Assembly (NCBI RefSeq): GCF_905220365.1
Contig: NC_061124.1
Span: 1,180,501 to 1,244,500 of the forward strand
Direction: 5' to 3'
From: Vanessa cardui
Lineage: Eukaryota > Arthropoda > Insecta > Lepidoptera > Nymphalidae
Length of the DNA stretch: 64,000 bases
Below are positions 54,516 through 64,000 of this stretch, piece by piece. The notes beneath the pieces are model-generated. The model was given only the letters and a program-made list of their open reading frames with translations. It had not been told where the DNA came from and ran no database searches. The position numbers and the translations under genes were made by a program. The stretch's first letter is position 1; every line of letters begins with the position of its first letter.

Positions 54516-57500
54516 CAATTATTCCAAATTAAAATCAGATCAATTGAATATTTCAATTGATCTGATTTTAATCTGATATCAAACTCACTTTATTTAAATT
54601 AAAATTTTATTAGTTCTTTTACTTAAGTATGTTGTATAAAATATTTGTTTTAGTTAAAGGAATTGACCTTTGGTGTAATTTAGCCAAAAACTACTTAATA
54701 CAATTAATAGATTAATCAGAACAAAGAAAGATGTATAAAGAATTAGCTTATTAAAATATTCTTGTAAAAACTTATTTACTGAACTATTTAATTTTTTCAC
54801 TTTAAGTAAACGAAAACACATCATCACATAAATTGGTACTACTAAATTTGTTGCACTTTGTTAGTATAAATTATTTAATGACCAACTATGGCCATTAAAC
54901 AGTTTTAATGTAACTTTAATGGATTGTACATAACTTGGAATAAAAAAGTTTGTCTTCAAATAAATCAGGCACGTTAATTTTAATAAGCAATTATCACCAT
55001 TGAATATTATCTTGATCTTTTAAGTAATTTTATCTTCAAATATTTCTCATACATTTTGAGTTTATCATTATCCTGGTAAATAAGTTAATTAGTGAAAAGC
55101 CTAAGGTCAGACAATGCTTGACATAACTGAATGATTACATCATATGGCCTTGTGACTCATCACAGTAATTCATTGCTTAGTGTGATAAAATGACCTTATC
55201 CTAACAAAAACTATGATACTATTGTAAAATAGTATCCAAAATATGACTAGCTCAAAAAGTATATTTTAACATATCTTATATACATTCAATATGGTTTAAA
55301 TAATTTATGTTAGTTCTTTAATCTTTATAGATAACAATTATCAGATAATACACAGTCCATTGACGTAGGATTTTATTAAAATAATGTTTGTGTTCCTAAT
55401 ACAAGTAGAACTACTGGTAACAAGGTAGCTGGTACTAGTACAATTATAGGATTGACCTCAATGTCCATTTATAGCTAGATTACACATTAATACTTTATGA
55501 TTTCTTGCAACTTCTTTTTTTTTCTGGATTTTAGATAATTAATTATTCTATTATTATTAATTCAATTAAAATTTAAAAATCTGCCTGTACATTCATATCA
55601 TAATCATCAATGTATTTATACATAAGTGTGGAATTTTAAATATTCTAGGAGCAGAGGTACTAGTTGTATTGTGAAAAGGAAAGTAAAGTGGTCAAACCAT
55701 TCCTTTAAGTAACAAGATATTACTAACTGTAGACATTAAAATGTTTTACCCCTTGTCTCTATAATAATAGGAATTAACACCACTATCAAACCAGTATGAT
55801 AGTACCATTTATGAATGTTATGTAAAGTGGGAAAAAGTAATGTATATGACATATTATTGGAAAAGAAGTGTAAAATTTGTATGTATATATCATCAAGCAG
55901 TATAAATCAAACTGTTTAGAAGAATTAGCAAACTCACATAAATAGATAATTATAGATTTAATTGGTGGCAAGTACAATGTTAATTTTTTTTTCTTTTTTA
56001 ATATATTAAGTGAGAAATATTTACCTACAGGTTAGAAAATTATATAAAGTAATGGGAAATTGGTTTTCTTTCAAATATATTTTTTTCAAATTAATATTTA
56101 TATAAAAAAAAATTCTTTATTTCAAGTGCTTAGTAAGTTAACTGTGTGATGTAGGTCACATTCAGTAAATGTACTTACACTTGAAAACATAAAGATAATA
56201 AAACTGCATTAGATATAAAAATAATCTAGCATATTTTTCAACATAAAATGAAAAAAGAAATAATATTTATAAATGAAAATCAAAATAGCTCTGAAAATAT
56301 AAATAACCCAAATCATCTCTAAAAAAATATATACAAAATAAATTTACAAAATGGCTTAAATAATTGTTAACCATCCTATTAGTCAATTACTGTGATTAAG
56401 GTTAATTAAATTATTTTTGTATACCTCTTAATGCTGGAATGATATGAAGAAATCTCAGAAATCAATAATAAAGACAGCAATGCAGTATATTAAGGTCATT
56501 ATTATTCACAACACTATCTCACAAAAAAGAAAATACTGTGTAAGTATAGACCGTAATTGTAGCTTTTCGCTACGGTGTTCCAGATACCACAGACTGCACG
56601 CACCGTCGAACGGGGTCCGGTCGTTCCATACTATATACACCTATACATTTCCTTATTATATACAATGACGTAATGTTCCAAAATAAACCTAATAAGGATA
56701 ACGGTATACTCTATAAATATATATCCGTTGGAGAAATAGCCTTTTATACTGGGCGTCCCAGTCTCTAATCGGAGTTATCAAAGCTTTCACAAAGTTCAAA
56801 TTCTAGAAATAGAGAAAGATTAAAAAGTATGGAATTCGCCGATACATGGGTGTGTCAGATAAGAAAAAATCATTATAGAAATTACACTAGACTAAACCAT
56901 AATAACCTAAATATATAATATTACTTTAAGACTTACCAACTACTGAAAAGATGCACATAAACTGATTATTGATATTTTTTAACACTTCAATTGGTTTTCT
57001 AAAGAAAATCGTTCGTTCGACATGCAGGTCGCGTCACTCCACCTACACCAATGTTGCTATTAACGAAATAAGTAATAACTGTCACTTTGCCGATTTTGCA
57101 TTAAGGTATTGACACACGGCTCTAAAAATAATGTGTCGGTATATTAAAAGCATATTTATTTTTGTTTTCGTTAGTTAACTATTCTCTTATTTTAAATAAA
57201 ATAAAGCAGTTTACACTGTTTCTGTGCGAATCCTTTTCAATCCCTGCCTCAGTTGCGTTAATCCAAAACCAGCCATCTGTTTATTTTTGAGTATACTCGC
57301 AATGGATTTCCTTCAATATTTTATAATAAATTATAAAGGGTAATATAATAAGTAAATTAAATTTATAATAGCCCTTAGTGACAACTTATGTGAAATAGTA
57401 TAACAAATACCTCATCTATTTTTAATTTTTACCCTTATGGATTACATAGTATTAATAGAATATATTCGGCTACTTAGCCCTTTTAAAAGTTATTTTATTT

Positions 57501-57789
57501 ATATAGCCTTTGTTGTTTCGTAAAGATTAAAAATATTGAAATATTTTCGATACATAATTTGAAGGTGGTTTCATTTGTCATCATGACTTCAATCAGGTAT
57601 TTTTCTTATACATCCACACTGGAATTCAGTTGTCACATATACTTCTTCTGTTATGGCTGTCTTTATGTTTGTTGTATCAATTTGTATGTCAATTATCAAT
57701 TAACCCTTGTTAATAATGGCCTGGTGATTATTAAAAAGCAGAGCTTGGTGTGACTACTATCGATGTACAGTATAGTGTATGCGTGAATA

Positions 57790-58656
57790 ATGGCTGCTGG
57801 CGGCGAAGATCTGTGGCGCGAGTGCGCGTCCTGGCTCACAAGATGTGGCTTATTACGGCCCGATCATAAGTCAAATTGGGACTCGAGTTCCATACACGAC
57901 CTGGCATACACTTTACGAGATGGTGTGCTTCTCTGTAATCTGCTAAACGTGCTGCATCCAGGATGCGTCGATATGAAAGATGTCAATCAGCGCCCACAGA
58001 TGGCCCAGGTATTTGAAACACGGCTATGCGACCTTCGCTCTAATTAACACTAAACCGTTATTATTTTAGTGTGCTGATATATAACTTTAATTAATGTTTT
58101 CTATACACTCATAAATTTCAAATGAAAAAACTGAAAGTAGTATTTTTTCTATATATATAAATCATTTAAAATTTAAATATAATATCATTCATTACGACAG
58201 GTCAAAAAACTGTTGACATAGCTCTAGAATAATAAAGAGGATGTTCTTTGATAGAGATGTTTTATCAATAAATGCTGTAACACATATATTCATTTACATT
58301 AATTATGCATGCCTTGATGAATGGCAAGCGGCCCATTGATGTCTATATCGTGTGTTAAAGCTATGCTGAGTATTCTATAGCTATATATGTGAGACACTAA
58401 TGAATGAACTGCTCAGCATATAAATCTATATCCTAAAATATGTACATTATCTTGTCTTGAATACCATTTACTTAAGCTAGTGTACATCTTTATTTATTTA
58501 TTAATTGCTTTTAATTTAACAACAAGGTAGTAAACATTTGACCTTTGTTAGCCTCTTAATTAATTAGATAAATAGATGGAGAGTGTACATAGGATACTGT
58601 GTTATATATAATGTATTGTATTCTGGTACATTTGAACTAATCTAATGTTATATCTT

Positions 58657-58698
<42 letters not shown>

Positions 58699-58701
58699 AA
58701 G

Positions 58702-58761
<60 letters not shown>

Positions 58762-61700
58762 GTGATACATCAACTTGTTTTTGCTGTTTTGAAATGAGAT
58801 TGTTTTTTTTTTTTAATTAATAATATGTCCCAAATTTAAATACTATTTTTATATATAATAAAAAATAAATTAAAAATATGTATCATGACTTCAAATAATT
58901 TAAATTGATGTAATTTTTTTTACATAAAATAAATTTCTACTAAACTTGAATGGTACTAGGAACTGTGTTTGTGTCAATGTATGAGCCATAAATAAAATAC
59001 TAAATTATAATATAGCTTAATTTCGGTTGACAACAACATGATTTGTTTAAATAAATAATATTATTGTATCATATCATAAATAATTTGTGCTGAGTATCGA
59101 TTTTGTATCAAAAAAAGACCACCAGTGATTGCTATGAGATGAGATATAATTTTGAACTTAGTAACATTTACTAAACAAATTCTCCATTGTCCGCAGTTTC
59201 TTTGTATGCGAAATATAAAAGTATTTTTACGAACATGCCATGAAGTGTTTGAACTCAGGGAGACAGATCTGTTCGACCCGTCTATGTTATTCGACTTGTC
59301 CAACTTTCATAGAGTGTTGTGTACGCTTGCAAAGCTCAGTCAGTGCCCAAAAGCAATAGCAAGAAATGTTCAGTGAGTACATTAATAGTTTCCTTAAAAT
59401 GTATTGCAATTTGGATATCAGATTTATTTATCATAAAATGATATTTACAGACCATTTTCTGCTAGAAGAACACAATCGGAAGAGGATATTTACAGAGATC
59501 TACAGGCCGTGTGAGTAGTTATTATTTATATCGTAGCGAACACATTAGTAAAAGTATTTATTTCAACCATATGCAATTGTAATAGCGCAAACCAAGCGAC
59601 GGATTTACCGCCTCCCTACGAAGTGGTATCTTACGAAGAGCACGCGAACGCTATGGAGGTACCGTGGATACAGTTCACGATACCGAGCGTCACGTGCGAG
59701 GACCGAGTGGAGGAGATATACGAGGACCTCTGCTATGTCAAGTTCACCTCCGACATGCCTGAGGTGGCGTTTGATTGTCATTGACGCTTATCTTTATTTC
59801 TGATCGTTCACAAGTCATATATACAACCTGACTACCTATTCCCGATTTATTATTATTATGTAATTGAAAAAATATGATAGCAATGCAGTAACGTTGATGG
59901 TGTAGCTGATTATAATTTTATCATGTCTCGAACTGTCTTTCAAAGTCGATTTGTTTTAAATAGCTCGCGATAAAACTTATATTAATAAATATATCAATTT
60001 ACAATTCAAACCTATATTTATCTCGTGTATTTGAGCAATACTTAAATATTTTGTCTGGATATATTTATTTTTTGTGATGTTTTTATCTTTATCACAAAAG
60101 TGCTTGAGTCCATTTGGTGCTTCTTAGAATGTCATGATTGGACGTTATCTATACCCCGAGTTTAAGATATCGTCAGATACAATTCACTTAACTACCAAGT
60201 GTACGATTTTTGAACGACGGTTCTGTATTTCACTGCGTGTTGTATGTATATATGTTTAGTTTTGAAGTAGAGTATAGAAAAAGGCAATAATTAACGTAAA
60301 TATACCTTAGGTGTGTCATCATCACTGGCTTTTTAGTTGAGTGTTTTATATTTTAGTCGACTTTAAAAAAATATCATTTTTGTATTGACTACTAAATTAT
60401 AATTTTAGTAAAAGCGCTCTCAGACAGACAGACGGGTGCATTTGGGGAATATTTGTATTCAACGTAATATAATTAAAACGTTTCGAACATTATTCTCGAA
60501 AACGTTATTTTTTTAATTTAATTTTTTTTTTAGTAACAAATATGATGTGTTATCAACATCAGTAATATTATTGCTTAATGGCAAGGCTATAGTATTTCAT
60601 GCAAAAGATTCCTTTCCAATGCATTTTAATAAAGTTTAAAATTTATGTTGAATTTTATGAAATACAATATGCCTCGAGTAACGTAACTTCGTTCACTTTG
60701 GTTCCTTACGAAGCGTTTTACAAGGTTCTATTCAAATTATCACATTACATTCATAACTGAAAAATAACGTTACAAAACTATACAATAACGTAACGAAGCA
60801 ACTATATCGCTGAAAAAATGTACACGATCTGTATACAAAAATGCAGCTGTTACGTTCTGGAAATAACAACAAACAAAAGTTATTTAACGTTTTGCTAGGA
60901 ACCATGTGTGTTATCCGTTACAAATAGATCGAACGAAAGCATACGAGTAGCGAAAAGTTTACGAAAGAATGCTGTAACACGTAAACGGAACTTGTATTCC
61001 GATAAAATTATGGTAACCTATTTTTTCGTAAAATCTCGAATAGTAAGGAAATTATAAAAGTCGAATGTTTGTTATGGAGATTATATAAACAAAACAATTT
61101 AGTGTAACAACTAGATCAGTGGTTCCCAAAGTTGATAGGACCGCAACCCATCTAACAAAAACTTACATATTCCGCAATGAATATTAGACATCCAATTTAC
61201 TTCGGTATTTATATATCAGTCTAAAATCTTGCCTAACTTAGCTTGATTAAACATCACACGAGACCAACTGTTATTCGCAACCCACACTTTGGGAAATGGT
61301 GTCCTAGATGATAATAAGCGATACATAATAGATACAGCAACAGTACCTAAATGTTCTATGATATAGAAAAGCAAATAAAATTATTGTTTCAATTTTATAA
61401 AATAATCCCAAATACGTGCTCTTAAAACTTTGAGATACGAATATATTTGTTTATGTATAAGAAGATTTTATTGTATTAAGACTTAACTATGAGATTTGAA
61501 ACGTTTAGTCGAATCGGTATTGTTCTGTTTGTCTGAAAGAGATTCAAATGACTTTACGACGCATGAAGCAATCGCTCGTAGTACATACATACGTGCTTGA
61601 GCGTAAACTAACATTTCCAGTTCCTTAAGTATCTATTACCTTATATGCGATATATTTCCATTTAAATTATCTACGAAATGTGCAAATTCGTCGCTCTCGT

Positions 61701-63767
61701 TCGATCTGAGTCGGTTATAACTGGGACGCGTGCGCAGCGGCGGCGCGAGTGCGAGCCGAGAGGTGGGGGAATACGCGAGCTACTGCGCGCGCATCCACGA
61801 CGAGGAGATCTACCACGACCTCTGTGCGGTCAAGGGACCAGCGCGCGAACCGCCCGCCGCCCCGCACCATCCGATCGCTTTCAGCGCAGTACGCGATTTT
61901 TTTTATTTTTTTTTTCAGCATTGAAGTAATGAGTTTATGATTTATTATTTTTCTGATTACGTATTAATGTGTTGTCAATTCGATACGGTCTAAGAAGAAT
62001 TTATTATTATTATTTTAGGATGATAATAAACGATTAAATCAAGTCAAGATTTAATTCTATTTTTCTTTCTGCTCATAACTGCACTGTATTCGTATATAAA
62101 GTGAGTGACTAATTAATTATCATAATTTTTATGATACAATTCTTTCATTAGCGCTATAAAACTAACTTTCGTCCATCCTCTCGGGGGTATTATTATAATG
62201 TCCGATCCGATTGGTCGTCTCAACGTCGAGCTCTCACTGACGGTCCCATTTTCATGCCTCACTTGGAATTTTAAGTGTACGAGTAAAAGTTCCATATTAC
62301 GTTCCGATCGTCGTTTGAATTATTCATACACTCATTACTTCCGATGCCATTTGATTTTTTGCCGCCATGTAGTTAGTTGTCTATAATGTTGATAGCAGAG
62401 AATGGTTAACGCTGTTTTATATTTAAATGCTTGTCGAATGCTTTTTTTTTAAATTCATAGACGTTCTTGTGTCTTTCAATTATATTTATTTAATTGTTTT
62501 TTTAATGTTTTCAGCTAGCGACGTCGTCGCACAGCCTAGAAAAGAGAGACTATGTTATTAGAGAACTGGTCGACACGGAGTGCAATTACGTGGACGTGCT
62601 CAGTAAAATAATTAAATACTTCCTGAGGCCGCTGACGCCTTATTTGAAACCTCAGGATATGCAAGTCATATTTTTTGGTGTCAAGGTACGTTATTTATAT
62701 AATATAAATACTATGTATGATAAGCTCGGAGACTACTGTTATAATTAAAGTACTTACATATATATTAATGCTGAGTGCACAATAAATTATGTTACTTACA
62801 CGATATATGCTCATAAGTCCTTCTGTAATTAGTATTATACTAGTTCTCGACCGCGGCTTCGCTCGCGTTTTGTGGTGATGGTTGTCATGTGTCAGGCAAA
62901 AAACGTAGCCTATGTCCTTCCTTGGAGATTAAGTTAGCCTCACATCAAATTTTATCAAATTCGGTTCATTGATTACTTGGTAGTAGGGCTTTGTGCAAGG
63001 CCGCCTGGGTACCACCTACTCATCAAATATTCTACCGCTAAACAACAGTACGCAATATTGTTGTGTTCCGGTTTGAAGGGTGAGTGAGCCAGTGTAACTA
63101 CAGGCACAAGGGACATAACATCTTAGTTCCCAAGCTTGGTGGCGCATTGACGATGTAAGGAATAATTAATATTTCTTATAGCGTCATTGTCTTACCATCA
63201 GGTGGCCCATATGCTCGTCCGCCAACCGATTAATACCTGTTGACTTCCAAGCAGGATACATTAATTGAAATAATTGTATTTAATTAACATGACGTTGTAT
63301 TTTTTAAATGTTAAAAAAGAGTAACTACTGAGTTTCTTGCCGGTTCTTCTCGGTAGAATCTACTTTCCGAACCGGTGGTAGCTTCACTTAATTGTAAAAT
63401 GACGATTCATAAGTGCTTATAAAAGCCTACTTGAATAAAGTTTATTTTGATTTTGATTTTGATTCCATAAGAAAAAAAAAGTCGTGTAACAGCGACAGAC
63501 AGACAGAGTTACTTTCACGTTTATAATATTATAATATATTTTTTCTGTCAGGATTTACACGACATTCACTCTGGCTTGTTGAGACAATTGCGACTCGCGA
63601 CGGAGAACTGTGTGCCGGGCAACGGCGCCCCGAGGCTCGCGGACGTGTTCCTGGCGTGGAGGGAGAGGCTGCTGCTGTACGGAGACTACTGCTCCAACCT
63701 CACCAACGCCCAGGACACGCTCAAGGCACTCGACGCGAGGGACTCGACGTTCAGCAAGCAGCTCGCA
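57790..63767 (+). CDS. Vav: Vav guanine nucleotide exchange factor, 5' part
   Basis: Exons: 57790-58008, 59197-59372, 59451-59510, 59586-59763, 61763-61888, 62515-62685 and 63552-63767; the gene continues beyond the window. The 382 residues visible show, in order, a calponin-homology domain ('ECASWLTRCGLL', 'LRDGVLLCNLLNVLHPG'), an acidic region with three regulatory tyrosine motifs (EDIYRDL, EEIYEDL, EEIYHDL), and the first half of a DH domain ('VIRELVDTECNYVDVLSKII', 'FLRPLTPYLKPQD'). The tyrosine triplet corresponds in position to Tyr142, 160 and 174 of vertebrate Vav1, whose phosphorylation relieves autoinhibition. Vav activates Rho/Rac GTPases downstream of tyrosine kinases. The start of the fifth exon is uncertain: 61763 keeps phase 0, but the acceptor at 61737 is an alternative. 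PH, C1, SH2 and SH3 domains would lie to the right. Confidence 0.93.
58655..58763. repeat. (TA)n microsatellites flanking an inverted repeat
   Basis: 'atcttctataat' followed by (TA)n is mirrored by 'attatagaagat' and a second (TA)n tract. The first half would fold as a hairpin. It lies in the first Vav intron. Confidence 0.85.
62838..62978 (+). repeat. Dispersed repeat, family D, left part (interrupted)
   Basis: Starts 'ctcgaccgcggcttcgctcg', continues with 'aaaacgtagcctatgtcctt' and ends near 'caaattcggttcattg'. Its expected continuation ('cagagttactttcacg') appears only at 63476-63535, after inserted family B and C sequences. Vav intron. Confidence 0.7.
62984..63230 (+). repeat. Dispersed repeat, family B, inserted copy
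   Basis: Very similar to 49586-49866, from 'ttggtagtagggctttgtgc' to 'atgctcgtccgccaaccgat', and lacking the A-rich tail. It abuts the family C copy directly and lies inside the family D repeat. Confidence 0.8.
63231..63473 (+). repeat. Dispersed repeat, family C, copy 2
   Basis: Nearly the same as 52034-52262 and ends in the same short 'ttttgattttgat' repeats. It follows the family B copy with no spacer, so B and C may be parts of one composite element here. Confidence 0.8.
63476..63535 (+). repeat. Dispersed repeat, family D, right part
   Basis: 'aacagcgacagacagacaga' and 'gttactttcacgtttataat' match the end of the family D copy at 366-555 read on the minus strand. It completes the repeat started at 62838. 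Confidence 0.6.
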
Positions 63768-63803
63768 GTAAGTATCATATGCCTTCTTTGTTTTTTTTTT
63801 GAT

Positions 63804-64000
63804 GAGTCGAGATGGCCCATTGGTTAGAACGCGTGCATCTTAACCGATGATTGCGGGTTCAAACCCAGGCAAGCACCGCTGATTCACGTGCTTAAGTCTT
63901 TATAATTCATCTCGTACTCAGCGGTGAAGGAAAACATCGTGAGGAAACCTGCATGTGACAAATTTCATAGAAATTCTGCCATCATTATGTGTATTCCACC
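63804..64000 (+). mobile_element. tRNA-derived SINE, copy 3 (cut by the window end)
   Basis: Head 'gagtcgagatggcccattgg' and B-box 'gcgggttcaaacccaggc', then the shared body as in copies 1 and 2. It begins about 37 bases after the Vav exon ending at 63767. The window ends inside it. Confidence 0.88.

Larger units (their letters stand above)
53832..57789. other. Shared upstream region of alpha-spectrin (-) and Vav (+)
   Basis: The spectrin 5'UTR is interrupted: an acceptor lies at 53833-53832, so its first exon(s) and promoter are in this 4 kb. A possible spectrin promoter is near 54150-54222. A family B fragment is at 54446-54515. The Vav start codon is at 57790 and its promoter should be in the right part. 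The rest is AT-rich without recognised coding. Confidence 0.55.

Overview
This window is eukaryotic nuclear DNA from an insect, almost certainly a moth or butterfly (Lepidoptera). Genes have many small exons with GT-AG introns. AT-rich introns and spacers surround very GC-rich coding exons. The dispersed repeats (a tRNA-headed SINE, R1- and RTE-type LINE tails, long-TIR MITEs) look lepidopteran. No prokaryotic operon, CRISPR array or viral genome is visible.

Seven genes can be read exon by exon. (1) The 3' part of an adenylate kinase 8-like gene (+, 3159-7775), with a CR1/Jockey-like LINE in the intron before its first visible exon. (2) The ER chaperone BiP/GRP78 (-, 8354-10974), with UPR-type promoter elements near 11.7 kb, tail-to-tail with AK8. 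(3) Delta-aminolevulinate dehydratase of haem synthesis (-, 13657-18444), 8 exons, 334 aa. (4) A G9a/EHMT histone H3K9 methyltransferase (+, 20064-29073), 19 exons, 1213 aa, head-to-head with ALAD. (5) The spindle-checkpoint kinase Mps1/TTK (+, 30075-32614), 6 exons, 585 aa. (6) Alpha-spectrin (-, 33679-53831), 43 coding exons, 2419 aa, tail-to-tail with TTK. (7) The 5' half of the Rho/Rac exchange factor Vav (+, 57790 to beyond 63767), head-to-head with alpha-spectrin.

The exon chains were built by matching splice phases. Every complete gene sums to a multiple of three and to about the usual family length, which independently supports the models. The genes form no operon or pathway. They are housekeeping, chromatin, cell-division, cytoskeleton and signalling genes packed with short spacers.

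No clearly new system was found. The most interesting points are two phase-compatible candidate microexons in alpha-spectrin introns (42383-42427 and 35681-35704), ERSE-like and ERSE-II elements upstream of BiP, a SINE lying against a G9a 3' splice site, a (CA)n tract filling most of a short G9a intron, a LINE disabled mainly by one visible stop codon, two retroelement insertions with visible target-site duplications, a tandem repeat of a spectrin donor-side intron segment, and a degenerate Walker A motif in the AK8-like protein.
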